Below are positions 1 through 31,977 of a DNA stretch of 64,000 nucleotides, piece by piece. The translations under genes were made by a program, and so were the position numbers. Numbering within the stretch: the stretch's first letter is position 1; every line of letters begins with the position of its first letter. This DNA comes from Salvelinus alpinus (taxonomy: Eukaryota > Chordata > Actinopteri > Salmoniformes > Salmonidae): NCBI RefSeq assembly GCF_045679555.1, contig NC_092115.1, forward strand, positions 39,875,728 through 39,939,727, given 5' to 3'. Under the pieces are notes generated by a model. The model saw only the letters and a program-made list of their open reading frames with translations, made no database searches and was not told the DNA's origin.

Positions 1-384
1 CACAAAATGAGGGATTACCATTTTGCAGGGGATGGTGTGACAGGAAGTCTATAGCCATGACTCTAACTGTGGCATCCTCCGCCTGAGTCATATAGCTGTC
101 AGGCAGCGAATAAGATGCCTACGTACGTAAAAGGAGGAAGAGGGCAGAATATATTAAAAGCCAAAAGCTGTTTAACACACACAAAACAGACACACACACT
201 CATTTACATACACACCCTCTGCCTCCTTCCCCTTTCTTATACATTGTATATCAACATCTATCACATGCCACTCAACGAGACATGAGTATAAATCAATATG
301 CTATATACAATTCTGATATGGTGTTTGTTTGCTGACATGTGTTCCCTCTCCCCCTTCCCTTGCATCTCTACTTCTGTCATGCAG

Positions 385-17942
<17,558 letters not shown>

Positions 17943-18558
17943 GAGAGAACAGGTCTAGAGATACTGCTGCAGACACACACAGGGGTACACATGGATTCAT
18001 ACACCGTACACAAACGTGCACTGTACATACACACAAACAATACAGGAAAACACATGCGTGAACCCACACAACATATGCATATGTTATACAAAACATGGTC
18101 ATAAACAGACTAATAATCTCGATCACAATGATTAGCACGTGTACAAACACTGGCCAATGGTTCCTTCAGCCATAGATAGATTTTGGACACCTATCTATCA
18201 ATTTCTGCTGCTCTCTTTCACTCTTGCATATTACATCAAATTTTTCTATACATTTAATGCAGAAATATGAGAGAGTGAAAAAAATATCACCTGAGGAGTT
18301 ATGGATGACTTTGCACTTTGACCTCTCTGCATGTTCAGGAGAGCAGCCCTAACCCCAACTCTTACTCCTCTGTCTGTTTCTGTATGTCTGTCTGTCAATA
18401 TAAGTCTGTTCTCTCTCTGTTTTTTTACTGTTGTGCTGTCTTCCTGCTGTGTGACGTGTTCTGGGTAGAAGATGCCATCAGGCACAGATCTAGGATCGGC
18501 TTACAATCCCCTTGTCCTCATTTTGCCTGTTAGGGAGGGGGAAATTTAACTCTGATCT
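17943..18558 (+). other. unc13 3' UTR (at least part) and old repeat
   Basis: The sequence after the stop has no coding potential and is AC-rich near 17970-18060. At 18478-18556 there is a short repeat (cacagatctaggatcggctt) that I recognise as common in salmonid DNA. No convincing AATAAA was found before the Tc1 at 18559, so the transcript end is unknown. Confidence 0.4.
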
Positions 18559-20465
18559 TACAGCGCCTTCGGAAAGTATTCAAAACCCTTGACTTTTTCC
18601 ACCTTTTGTTACGTTACAGCCTTGTTCTAAAATGTATTAAATGTTTTTTTTACTCATCAATCCACACACACAATACCCCATAATGACAATGCAAAAAAAA
18701 GAAAAAAACTACTTTTTTTCTAATTTATAAAAAATATCACATTTAAGTAAGTATTCAGACCCTTTACTCAGTACTTTTGTTGAAGCACCTTTGGCAGCGA
18801 TTATAGCACTGAGTCTCCTTGCGTATGACGCTACAAGCTTGGCACACCTGTATTTGGGGAGTTTCTCCCATTCTTCTCTTCAAATCCTCTCGAGCTCTGT
18901 CAGGTTGGATGGGGAGCGTTGCTGCACAGCTATTTTCAGGTCTCTCCAGAGATGTTCGATCGGGTTCAAGTCCGGGCTCTGGCTGGGCCACTCGAGGACA
19001 TTCAGAAACTTGTCCCGAAGCCACTCCTGCGTTGTCTTGGCTGTGTGCTTTCAAATCAAATCTGATTTGTCACATGCACCGAATACAACAGGTGTAGACC
19101 TTACAGTAAAATGCTTACTTACAAGCCCTTAACCAACAATGCAGTTTTAAGAAAAATACGTGATGAGTAAAAATAGATAAGTATAAAATTAAAATAACAA
19201 AATAATTAAAGAGCAGCAGTAAAATACAGCAGAGAGGCTATATACAGGGGGTACTGGTATAGAGTCAATGTGCTGGGGCACAGGTTAGTCAAGGTAATAT
19301 GTACATGTAGAGTAAAAGTGACTATGCATAGATAATAAACAGAGAGTAGCAGCCGCCTAAAAGAGGGGGGGAGGGACAATGCAAATAGTCTGGGTAGCCA
19401 TTTGATTAGTTGTTCAGGAGTCTTATGGCTTGGGGGTAGAAGCTTTAAGAAGCCTTTTGGACCTAGACTTGGCGCTCCGGTACCACTTGACATGCGGTAG
19501 CAGAGAGAACAGTCTATGACTAGGGTGGTTGGTCTTTGACAATTTTTAGGGCCTTCCTCTGACACCGCCTGGTATAGAGGTCCTGGATGGCAGGAAGCTT
19601 GGTCACAGTGATGTACTGGGCCGTACGCACTAATCTCTATAGTGCCTTGCAGTCAGAGACTGAGCAGTTGCCATACCAGGCAGTGATGCAACCAGTCAGG
19701 ACGCTCTCGATGGTTTAGCTGTGGAACTGGAACTGTTTGAGGATCTGAGGACTCATGCCAAATCTTTTCAGTCTCCTGAGGAGGAATGGGCTTTGTCGTG
19801 CCCTCTTCATGAATGTCTTGTGTTTTGACCATAGGGTCATTGTCCTGTTGGAAGGTGAACCTTTGACCTAGTCTGAGGTCCTGAGCGCTCTGGAGCAGGT
19901 TTTCATCAAGGATCTCTCTGTACTTTGCTCCGCTCATCTTTGCCTCGATCCTGACACGTTTCCCAGTCCCTACCGCTGAAAAACATCCCCACAGCATGAT
20001 GCTGCTACCACCATGCTTCACCGTAGGGATGGTGCCAGGTTTCCTCTAGACGTGACGCTTGGCATTCAGGCCAAAGAGTTCAATCTTGGTTTCATCAGAC
20101 CAGAGAATCTTGTTCACGTACCTTGTCATGTACCGTTTACTGAGGAGTGGCTTCCGTCTGTCCACTCTGCCATAAAGGCCTGATTGGTGGAGTGCTGCAG
20201 ATATGGTTGTCCTCCTGGAAGGTTCTCCCATCTCCACAGAGGAAATCTGGAGCTGTCAACTGTGGGACCGTATATAGACAGGTGTGTGCCTTTCCAAATC
20301 ATGTCCAGTCAATTTAATTGACCATAGGTGGACTCCAATCAAGTTGTAGAAACATCTAAAGGATGATCAATGGAAACAGGATGCACCTGAGCTGAATTTC
20401 AAGTCTCATAGCAAAAGGTCTGAATACTTATGTAAATAAGGTATTTCTGTTTTTTATTTGAAATT
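18559..20465 (-). mobile_element. Tc1-like transposon, truncated and split by a LINE fragment
   Basis: The left end cagcgccttcggaaagtatt follows a TA. Minus-strand transposase pieces include TTISAALHQSGLYGRVDRRK and ILWSDETKIELFGLNAKRHV (20046-20237), and [20 protein letters not shown] with a FTFQQDNDP block (19840-20021). A LINE 3' fragment fills 19051-19833. The right inverted repeat is missing beyond about 20465. Confidence 0.8.
19051..19833 (-). mobile_element. LINE 3'-end fragment nested in Tc1
   Basis: From tcaaatcaaatctgatttgt at 19051 to tgtgttttgaccata near 19833 the sequence is not Tc1. Its right part (19670-19833, gcagtgatgcaaccagtcag) matches the LINE at 59312-59465. On the minus strand it is a 5'-truncated element lacking the reverse transcriptase. 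The host Tc1 sequence resumes on both sides (gtcttggctgtgtgctt and gggtcattgtcctgttg). Confidence 0.75.
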
Positions 20466-20980
20466 GCACGTTTTGTAGATGGTCTGCTCTTTTTACATAC
20501 TCACCTACTCGAGCAATGGCGCTCGTTTCACAACACTATAAAGGAGTAATAATAGCCAAGATGGTTGCGTCAACTTCTCACAAACAAACCCTCTTCTATG
20601 TTCCCCTGAAAGTGCACAAATACTGCAAAGGGCTACATGACCATCAGACACAGAAAAAGACACTGCCTAGTCAGTCCATACGTCTGCATTTGTGAAAATG
20701 TTAGAAATATGTTTTCTATGCTATGGGCCATACAATTACCAACCCATAGGCCACTATATACCATACAGGAAACTGCAGAGCAACTGCATGGTCTCTCTGA
20801 CTGCCTTCATGATAATCTGATTCTGTATTTTAAGACAATATCTACAGTAGTTGTCGTTTTGGTCAATTTGTCCCTGCATTTTTCTGTCAAAAGTTTTCAG
20901 TGCATTTTGGAGTGTGTTTGTGCGTCTGTCTGCGTGTTTTCTGTCCTACCTGACTTCTGGGCTAAGAGTTCATCTGTTTA
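20466..20980. other. Intergenic stretch, no feature recognised
   Basis: AT-rich sequence between the truncated Tc1 and the next transposon. I see no gene, RNA or clear repeat in it. Confidence 0.4.
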
Positions 20981-21785
20981 CAGTTTTTCTCAATTGCTAA
21001 AACACAATTTCTGAAACCATTTCCTGAAAACATTAAACAAAACCTCATCTTCAAGCACTATTTACATAACCTCTGACTCCTCTCGCAAAATTAAACATTC
21101 GCCTCAAAACAGTTTTACCTGTGTTCAAAATCAAACACTGCTCTCAAATCATAAACAAAGTGATCAAGATGATATACACTCTCAAGCAGTCAGTAAACAA
21201 TACCCCGAAAAATGGAAAACACATTGTTCAAAACATACAATTCTCAGGGAGAAGTACATTTTTAATCTAAAAAAATATTCATATTTTTCCATCATTGTCT
21301 TTTGATGAACGAAAACATATTCTATCATAGTAGCTCAAAATTGATCAGAAATTACTACTCTGCTTTGGTTTTTTGTTCTTCCACCTCCTTGTACCCCTAT
21401 TTTTACAGTACTGTACCCTGCATCTCACAAACTTGTCCTTTGTCTCTGTGATACTGTAATTCTTGTTCTTTGTTGATATGAACCTGCAACCAGTCAAAAT
21501 CTATTGAGCAGTCAGTACTGTTAATAAATGGAAAGCACAATGTTCAGGGCCATACAATTTGTCCATTGTACAGTATACAGCCTACAATGCACTGTACTAC
21601 AGTATACAATACTAAAAGGGACAAAAATCAAAGGAGTAAACATGTGATCAATGTGCTTCTTCTTGTCTTTGGGCTGGGTCAGGCCAGAGCACTTCGTCGA
21701 CATCACAAGCAATATTGTCCCTCCTGAGGCAACGGGGGAAGAAGCCTCTTGTGTGCCGTATCCAGCCCTGACATGATTCCTCACC

Positions 21786-23397
<1,612 letters not shown>

Positions 23398-24993
23398 TAT
23401 CACCACAGGCTAAATCCATGGCTTGCAGCAGATTTACTCTGGTGTAGGGTTGTCTATCATACACTTTCCATCTCCAAGAGGAGAAAAACTCCTCAATCGG
23501 ATTCAGGAAAGGCGAGTATGGAGGGAGGTACAAGTTCATAAACTGCCCATTGATGTTAAACCATTCCCTTACATGAGCAGCTCGGAGGAAACTGACATAG
23601 TGTGGGACAATCACATAGGTGGGAATGGGATTCTCATTTAGCTCTTGACCCTGCTGCTCTTGAACCTGCTGCTCAAATAAAATATATCTTATCTCCTGCT
23701 TCATTGACAAAGATGAACTCATGGGGTCTGTCCAAGGATTCCAAGTCAAATATTGTCTGTGTAGAAATACAATATACTGTATGTAGGATTTTGTAAGTCG
23801 TACAGAGACAGTGCTATACTGTAGAGTACAATTAGGCTTCTGATTCACATACATTGTATGTACTGAAGAGTAATGTCTTTCACATAGTATGTGTTAGTAC
23901 TGTAGACAATCTGGATTACAGTAAATGTTTCTGAATGTACACTTACTTGCACATACTGAGCTCGCAGTTCTTTCACCCTTGGTGAGTTGCGCTCAAAAGG
24001 TACTCTGTATACTTGTTTCATCCTGTTACGATGGAGGACACGGTCAATTGTGGAAATGCTCACACTGTCAATTCCCTGGAATGTATGTTGTCTTGTATCA
24101 CTCGTTCCTGGATTTCTCTGAGTCGTATTGCATTATCTTGAAGGACCATGCCAACTATAACGGCCTCTTGCTCCCGAGTGAATATAGCTGTCCTTCCACC
24201 TGCATGTGGCAGCCTTGCAATTCTACAAAAAGTAGTTGTGCAGTTACAAAACATATTCATGCAGTACAATACATACAGTGATTAACTTTACAAATGTCTA
24301 TTGAAACAGCTGCATATAGTGTAGTACAGTAAATTTGCAATTACAATAAATACAGTAGTATACTGTACCTGTTCTCTTCTCTGAATGTCCTTACTAGGGT
24401 GGACACAGAAAATCGGCTCAAATTGGGTTGCACTCTAAGTCCTACTTCCCTCATTGTCAGTCCATGGACAAGAACATGGTCGATAACTGTTGCTCGAATT
24501 TCATCAGATATTTCCACTCTGTCTTCCTCTTTCTTGCCCTCCTCCTCGTCGCCCACCTCGCATACGCACTCGTCCTCGTCCTCTCACATTGTTTCTTCTA
24601 TCCATTCTCAGACTTTCTCCTTCCCACCTTCAACAACCTGTTTGCTCTCTGAACTGGCTTATATTGGTTGTGTCGCATCATTTGAAACAGGTTAAATCAA
24701 TTTTAAGTGGTTGTGTTCAATCAATGACATGTGTTCTCTATTTGTATTTGATTGTTGCCACTTGTGTTTACCAGTATGGATGACATGTGCATTAGAGTGC
24801 AGAATGTGTTTTGAGAATGAGAATGTGTTTAGGGTTTTGCTGAAAAGTCTAAGTGAGATCTGCAAATTGTGTTTTACCATGTGAAATGGTTTAAGTTATT
24901 GACAACAGACTGCATAATTAGCTAAATGAGTCCAGGCAACTGAGAACTTTGTTCAGCCAATGGGTTTTAGTGTTTTAGCAATTGAGAAAACTG

Positions 24994-26914
24994 TAATGTG
25001 GTTGCAAGCAATATAACCCCAACATAATCACTGGAAACCTGTGGCACGCCCAGGAGTTCCAACTGCAATACCCAGATTCAAGGAGCGGGATGCCAAATCC
25101 CAACTTTTCATTGGATAACTGAATGGGGAATTCCCTGTTGTAATGGACTCATCTCAATCCCCTCCTCATAGGAAGTGTGTGTTTCTTGTAAGACTGGGAA
25201 TACTTTAGGAATACTGGACATTGGAGCGGGAGAGCAGTCCGGCTTACATTAAGACCTATCTGCTGTTCAGTCAGCTCCTGGTCAGACTTTTCCACTGGAT
25301 GACTTTGCGGGGATTGCGGTGAATGGGCCAACTCAAACGGACCAATTAATGTTTTTCAAAGACCAATGTTGGCTAGGAGAAGTGTCAACCCCCAAGCCAT
25401 TGTAGATGACAATGTAGTAGTTTAATAATACGACAGGGGTAATAATCAACACAACCCCTCTATATATATCAATCAATCACTTAGCATGTCACAGCTGATC
25501 TTACTATACAGAAAACACCCCATGTTACACACACCTGTCTGTCCGTTTTTGAACAGTTCTACATTTACAATGCAAAATGATGGGTGTTAGCACAAAGCGC
25601 TTATATTGTGATGTTTCTGCTTATTGTAAATGAGTTTAAAATCAACTCTAGAGCTTCTGCTACTATTTCCACTGCTAGAGAGCAACATGGCCTGTGTTAT
25701 GTTGCACTGTGGAGGGAGAGCTAATGCATTAATGTTCTGTTTTCATCTTTTGCATTGGACCTGTTTAACCAAATGCAAGGCTTCTGAACGTCATTTCACA
25801 TCACAGGATCATGAGAGCCGAGTGTGCCACTGATAGTGAGAATGTATTACTTTAACTACAATAACCTATTGTCTTCTACTACACACATATATACACACAC
25901 TGACGTATGCTCAAGCACAAAAGGGCACATGTGAGATGAACACGCATGCATGCCAACACATCTCCATGGAGACCAAGCGATGCCGACCCCCGTGAATAAA
26001 AACAAAACACCAGTGCATGAAAGGAGAATTAACTTCATCATGCCAGCACACACCTCTTTGATGTTACCAGTTATGGGAATCTTGTTTTTATTATCTGAAT
26101 AACTAATTCATGATAATGAATTGTGAACATTTTTCAAAAGGCTTATGAAGACAAAATATTTAACCAATATGAATGTAGCCTATACACAGAATTCGCATGA
26201 GAATTATTTTTTGAGGATGTTTCTAATTTGTTTATCATTATGATTGATTGTTCTTTGTCAAGGATTAAGGTGGGTTGGAATGCAGCTTGGTTGTGAACTG
26301 CTTCCTATTAAAAAGGCATTTGTCACAAACTGCCTATTCTTTATTCTGTTATACTCAATGACCACATGTAAAAAGACACTGTCCATCCTAAACCTATCTA
26401 CAAGCTGCCAACTGAACTGCAATGCCTCCCCTCTGAATGGGAGAGCTTTGTTAGGCCGCTGTATGCACACCCATCGTTCATAGCATCTAGCCAATGAGTA
26501 TCTACTGCCACCATGTGGTGGAATGAGAACAATAAGGCACCTACTGTAAGGGATAGTTCACACATATTTTAAAAAGTTACTTTGCCCTGAAAGCAGTCTA
26601 TGGACATCCATGCTTCGGTTTTGTTAACCAAGCCAGTCAACCGATAAATGTAGCATTTTCGAACCTCAACAAATTAGCATTCCTATCCAGTCTCAAAGGA
26701 GTGGTGTCGCTCACTAATCTCAGTTAACCCAGAACAAAAACCTTGCGTAATTTGTTCAGATATGTTTACATAGCCTGTCCATGAGACTAGTAGCTCACTG
26801 ATTTGGTTGGAAGTTTGGAATGCAAGGTAAGCACACAGCCATGCAGTATTCCTACCATAAAAAGTGAAGAGAAAAAACAAAATCACAATAGGGTTATTGT
26901 TTTACAGTAAAAAA
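24994..26914. other. Intergenic region between unc13 and the mex3d 3' end
   Basis: No coding signal. At 26544-26660 there is a solo arm (aagggatagttcac, gcagtctatggacatccatg) of the foldback family seen at 42552-43078. The rest is unremarkable AT-rich sequence. Confidence 0.4.
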
Positions 26915-26933
26915 ATGAAACCAAAAACAAGAT

Positions 26934-26939
26934 TTTATT
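26934..26939 (-). terminator. Candidate polyadenylation signal for mex3d
   Basis: TTTATT on the plus strand is AATAAA on the minus strand, with a U-rich segment (cttgtttttggtttc) downstream in transcript direction. Confidence 0.35.
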
Positions 26940-28369
26940 AAAGAAGCATAAAAAATAAAACTCTTGATACATTTCTCAACCGTCAAGACAGCTCAAATTA
27001 TATGCATATATTGTTCCGGCTCACGGTTAAAAGGTCCATAAACTTTCAAATAAAATATATTTCAATTTTAAAATTTCTTCAATAATTTTTTTCTAATTTT
27101 GTTATAAATTGCCTACATGTTGTACACAGGAAATAAAATAAAAAAATATTGAAAATAAAATATTTTGAAGTAATAAAAAGGGTCACATTATTGTCTGGGA
27201 TATTTAGGTAAGCAAATAAATTGTAAAAATAAAGTGTAAAAAGTTTTTATTTTCCTCTGAAAAATTATTTGCTAATGCCTGATGGCTTGAAGACATGCAC
27301 ATGGTTAACCTACAAATAATGTTACATGTTTTTAAAAACTACAACTTCCTTACTTAAGTCTGGTAACTTTTTGAAAATGAGATCCCATTGATTGTACTCA
27401 GGGTATATACACAAGTCAGGCCTGAAACCTTGTTTGCTAACATAACATTTTGGTTCTGTGTTAAAGGATTAAAGCAAAATAGGAAGGCGAAGTTCCCGGA
27501 TGGGCGTGGCTCCCCCTGTGTCACAAAAAGGTCAGACGTCACTCCTTAAGGAGCCTCTATAAACCCTGTTTTCAAACCTTAATGGGGTGGGGGTCAGGGG
27601 TTAAATTCAGCTAAAATAATCGGCAGTCAATATGAGAATATTCTGTACCCTTTAACTGTTCATGCTACTGTACATGACCTGGTGAAACAACCAGACCAGA
27701 ACCACCTGGCAAATCCAACTCTGGACATTTTAGTGACTGAGAAGTCATGGGCAGTTCTGGAAAAGGGCCTTTAAGATTGACACAACAGTCATAGTTTATC
27801 TGTTCCTTTAAAAGACATGGTCACATCCTTCCCTGCACCCAACTTGAGTCTGCAGGAGCAAAGAAAAACTATACTAAAAACATTTAAAGTCAGACCCAGC
27901 AGGGACGGGTTGCCAGTTTACACAGATCCCTCCCACGTTGAGGGGAGAGAGAGCGGGGTCAGGGTTGCCAGTTATACAGTTGACTCCTAAAAGAAGAGGG
28001 GGAGAGAGGTGCTGCCGTAGAAAACAGTATCTATGTCAGTAGTGAGTTGCACCAAAGCACCATTATAGTCTTCAGTGAAATATGACTCATCAGTCAGCCA
28101 GCTACTAGCTCCACATCTGTGGACATGAAAGGGCCATTCAAGTAGTGAGCATTGCGGTGTAGTTAAATGTGGAGGGTCGATTACTAGATTACAGACTAAG
28201 ACGTCAAGCCGCTGTCCCCTTCACTTGACAAGCTCAAGCTCATTTAGTCAGGCATCTCAGACACAGAAGTTGTTTGTTAAAAAGTAGCCCGGCTTGACCC
28301 TCAAGCAGAGACTATACTTGAGCTCTGTGAATTGCCTGTTCATTCTCTTAAAAAAATAATAATAATAAT

Positions 28370-28580
28370 TCTCTGTTTAATTGTCACACACCAGATAGGT
28401 GCAATGAAATGTGTTGTTTTACAGGGTCAGCCATAGTAGTATGTTGTCCATGGAGCACATGAGGGTTAAGTGCCTTGCACAGAGATTTTTTTCCACCTTG
28501 TTGGCTCGGGTATTCGAACCAGCAACCTTACAGTTACTGGCCCAACGCTCTCACTGCTAGGCTATCTCCTGCATCCTTTC
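28370..28580 (-). repeat. tRNA-derived SINE (HpaI/SmaI-like), minus strand
   Basis: On the minus strand the right part reads like a tRNA promoter: box A region tagcctagcagtgagagcg and box B ggttcgaatac, followed by gagccaacaaggtgg. This matches the tRNA-headed SINEs of salmonids as I know them. It lies inside the probable mex3d 3' UTR. Confidence 0.65.
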
Positions 28581-30011
28581 CTTCTCCCTCCCTGAAGGTA
28601 GTCACTGATCTGAAGTGACATTATTGAGAAAAATCCAGTAGAGAACCTGCTTTCACCTGTCCACACATGGTAGATCAGTGGATAGTACCTGAAGGTGTGA
28701 GGGTAGAAAGGGATGCTGCATTTGAAAAGTATTGGAACAGAGCCTTCTGTTCACAGGCGATGGACATGACTGAGAAGGACTGGTGCTGACAGGGTTGACC
28801 AGTGTTCTATAGATGTAGACCAGAGAGAAAAGAACAAGCAACACATTCTGCAGCTGTTGGGGTTTGAACACAGAGTGTCTGGAAGCCCTGGATGAACTAG
28901 CTACTAGCTGCCATATTGGATAAGTTGATTATTCTCGCTGTTGTCACTGATGAGAAGGTTAACATCTGAAAATGTAGTGTGTGTGTGTGTGTGCAAGGAA
29001 GCCCTTTTTCCTCTCCCATTCATTGTTTTGATTCTGTTTGTCATGGCTTGTCTGGCTCTAGGAGTAGATCCGCATGTACGTTCAGAGGGCTGCATATAAC
29101 AACCATGTACCGTCACACCAAAACCAACCATGTCATACTTAAAAACACAGTCAGACAGGCAGTTGATGTGAAAATACAAACACAAAATAGATCTCCCAGG
29201 GTGACAATGTCACTTGGGAGGGGTGATCCAGGTTGGACTAGGAGATAAAGAGCTTTGCTGGGGGAGCGGAAGACCAAAAATCACTCAAATCGAGGAACCC
29301 GAGGGGGGAGGGGGGGTCTAATAACATTACAATGTGTCGCTCAGGGCACAGAGACAGCTCATTCGAATGCCCCCAATACTGGGGGTGGGCCACCTCCCCT
29401 TAACCAAGACCCCTATTGGACGAGACATTCCTGTGTGTGTGTGACATCAAGACCCATCTTATCCTACTCGACGTCAATGCAGTTCAGAGAGTAGGGAGTC
29501 AGGGGCAACATACTTTACAGTCAAAAGCCAAAGACCCATTAAAAAAAATACATTAGCTCTCCAAAGCAAACTGTAACAGAGGATCTGAGTGGACTGGGCT
29601 ATGGATGGCTCGGTGTCTACACTGAGCTCCACAGGGGGAAGAGAGAGAGTGGAAGAATGGGGCCAAAAACTAAACTGGATCTATTGAAGGAGATTGGGTG
29701 GAGAGGGAGAGAGCGGTTGAGAGAAAGAAGGACCAAGGGGTACTGAGTAACTGACCTCTGGCATTAGTTCTGATATTCCTTAAATAACTTATTACCATTG
29801 TATTATTCCTATACTAGTCATTAAAACCACAACATTGGATATCGGTTTTTGAACAGTATAAATACCTTACGTGTTTCAGTCTTCATAAGATCTAGTAGGG
29901 CCTTCTGGCTTGTTTTTGTCTGATAGGTGTCTCTGTGCCTGTTTTAAAGTCAGTTCCAGGCTCATACCAAAGCATTTCCTTTATGTCACTATACTAGCTA
30001 GCAAGAGAGAC

Positions 30012-30075
30012 CTAGTCAGTTGTACCGAAATGTGTCTTCCGCATTTAACCCAACCCCTCTGAATCAGAGAGAGGA
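30012..30075. repeat. SINE body fragment
   Basis: The stretch gtaccgaaatgtgtcttccg followed by catttaacccaacccctctg is a segment I recognise from salmonid SINEs. No tRNA head is present. Confidence 0.5.
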
Positions 30076-30762
30076 CAGATGGCGAGAGAGAGCTGAAAAG
30101 AAAGAACAGGAGCGAACTCAGAAGACCAAAAAACTGCGTTTTGCATCCTGTCAAAGAACATCGAAAAGGAAACTGAGTAGAAAAGTGCAGGCCTAGGCAG
30201 CTCCGTCGAAAAATATCTGCTATTAAGTACAAAAGTGTCAAAGGAAAAGGCTTGTGAGAGAAGCAGGCAGAGATATCTGAAGAAGGAAAAAAAGCGAGAG
30301 AATGAAACTATTCAAACAGCCTGGCAACCTAGTTCAGAGCTAGTTCAGGCCTGAAGGCTGGCCCAGGTCAGAACGAAAGCCAGAAGATAAGACACTGGTT
30401 TCCTTCCACACAAGTCCACCATGAAACCTCTTGATCCCACCATACTGTTTCTGCAGTCCGCAGAACCAAATCAAAATCAGTCAGTCTGGAAATATTTTCA
30501 TTATTATTATTGTCATAGTTATCATTAAATCAACATCCGTATAGTGTCATATTTCTAATATTGTAATCATTGTGGTCCATCATATGTGCAGAGAAGGTCG
30601 TTGGTGTCCGTCCGTCCCGCCACAGTTGATGGTCCACTGCAGTTCTCTCGGATAGTAAGACCGTAAAGTACAGTTTTTTTAAGATGACACCCCTACCCCT
30701 CTCGCCCCCTCCTCAGTCCCCATACCATCCCTCGTCTTCGGGTGGGTGAGGGAGGGGGGCTA

Positions 30763-31977
30763 TTAGGAGAAGATACGGATGCACTGTGTGGCAGTGGTAT
30801 GGCAGACAGGGCACTCAGGCTCAGCGGACTGGCAGATCTGTCCGGCGCAGTCCATGCAGAACAGATTGTGTCCGCATGGCACCAGAGCCGCTGTCACCTC
30901 GCTCTCAAAGCACACAAAGCAGTCCCTGCTCACGCCCCCTGGCCCCATGCCAACCAGACCTCCAGCACCAGCCGCGGCCTTCAGCCGGCCCAGCATGCCA
31001 GAGCCCAGGCCAACGCAGCTACCCCCGCCCTCTGAATCGGTGGGAGAGCCTCCGGGCAGGGAGGAAGCTGAGCAGGAGGAGTAACCGGTGGATGACCCTC
31101 CGGAGCTGGAGCTAGACGCTCCAGAGAAGGACCCTGCACCGGCACCGCCCGACTGCAGCCAGGAGAGGGTGCTGAGTGGGTCACTCTGGGCCCGACGGGC
31201 CAGTTGATGATCCAGGGGTCCCACCACTGCGTCGGGGGGCAGGGTGGGGGACAGCCGGGGGGTGACGGCACCGCCGCTCAGGCCGCTGCTGTTTCTGCGG
31301 AGAGGCTGCTTCTGAGAGGTGCCTGGGATCTTCCCTCCTCCTCCGTTGACGAAAGGGGCCCAGATGTTGGAGGCGCTGAACTCAAAGCCCAGCTCCTCAG
31401 AGGGGAGGCCTGGGGTGGAGTCACCCCCGAAGGTGAACCCCCCTCCTCCGCCAGCATTGCTGGAGCTAGTGCTGAATGGGCTGGTGGGGCTACCTCCCTC
31501 GGTGGCCCTCCTGGGGGCGCTGTAGCACTCAGAGCCCATCCCTCCGTTGTGTTGGTGGTAGGAGGCCGAGGAGGACAGCTTCCTCCCAGAAGATTGGTGC
31601 ATGGCCATGGGGAGCGGGGGTGGTGGAGGCGGCGGCGGGGGTGGAGGGGCAGGGTGGGGGTTGTTGGCCCGAGCCCAGAGAGCAGCGCCCAGCCCCCCAG
31701 CCAGCGAGCCCAGGCCCTCTAGGCTGACGTCAGTCCCGTTAGTGTGGAAGTCGTTGTCTCCCTGGAGGTCCACAAAGGCCCCGGTCCGCAGGGTGATGTG
31801 CGTCTCAATCTCCTCCCGGGCTCGGTCCACATTCTCAGGCATGCCTGTCACCTCAAACACGGGGTCCTTCTCCCTGCTGGGCGTCACGATGTAGGTGTGC
31901 GTCTGCTGCTGGATGCGCTTGATGGTCGCCCCCTTGGGCCCCACCACTAACCCCACCACACGATACGGTACCCGCAC
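30763..31977 (-). CDS. mex3d: mex3d exon 3: KH2, low-complexity linker and RING
   Basis: Encodes 404 residues and TAA. KH2 is followed by [18 protein letters not shown], a polyproline run, then Ser/Gly-rich sequence containing short conserved Mex-3 islands ([30 protein letters not shown]). A C3HC4 RING ends the protein. GC content is far above the surrounding DNA. Confidence 0.93.
   Translation of the reverse strand: MRVPYRVVGLVVGPKGATIKRIQQQTHTYIVTPSREKDPVFEVTGMPENVDRAREEIETHITLRTGAFVDLQGDNDFHTNGTDVSLEGLGSLAGGLGAALWARANNPHPAPPPPPPPPPPPLPMAMHQSSGRKLSSSASYHQHNGGMGSECYSAPRRATEGGSPTSPFSTSSSNAGGGGGFTFGGDSTPGLPSEELGFEFSASNIWAPFVNGGGGKIPGTSQKQPLRRNSSGLSGGAVTPRLSPTLPPDAVVGPLDHQLARRAQSDPLSTLSWLQSGGAGAGSFSGASSSSSGGSSTGYSSCSASSLPGGSPTDSEGGGSCVGLGSGMLGRLKAAAGAGGLVGMGPGGVSRDCFVCFESEVTAALVPCGHNLFCMDCAGQICQSAEPECPVCHTTATQCIRIFS

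Larger units (their letters stand above)
26915..30762 (-). other. mex3d: Probable mex3d 3' UTR
   Basis: No other gene is visible for 3.8 kb after the mex3d stop. On the minus strand AATAAA at 26939-26934 is followed by a U/GU-rich stretch, a plausible polyadenylation site; another AATAAA is near 27250. Mex-3 genes often have long 3' UTRs. A SINE (28370-28580) and a SINE scrap (about 30012-30075) lie within. The true end could be nearer the stop. Confidence 0.4.

Noticed and set aside
28500..28575. Possible tRNA gene (box A and box B motifs)
   Set aside because: The tRNA-like part is the head of a SINE and its cloverleaf is not intact; the same holds for 47600-47700 and 50290-50370.
31204..31722. 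172-codon plus-strand open frame
   Set aside because: It is the antisense of the GC-rich mex3d exon 3; codon structure and homology are on the minus strand.
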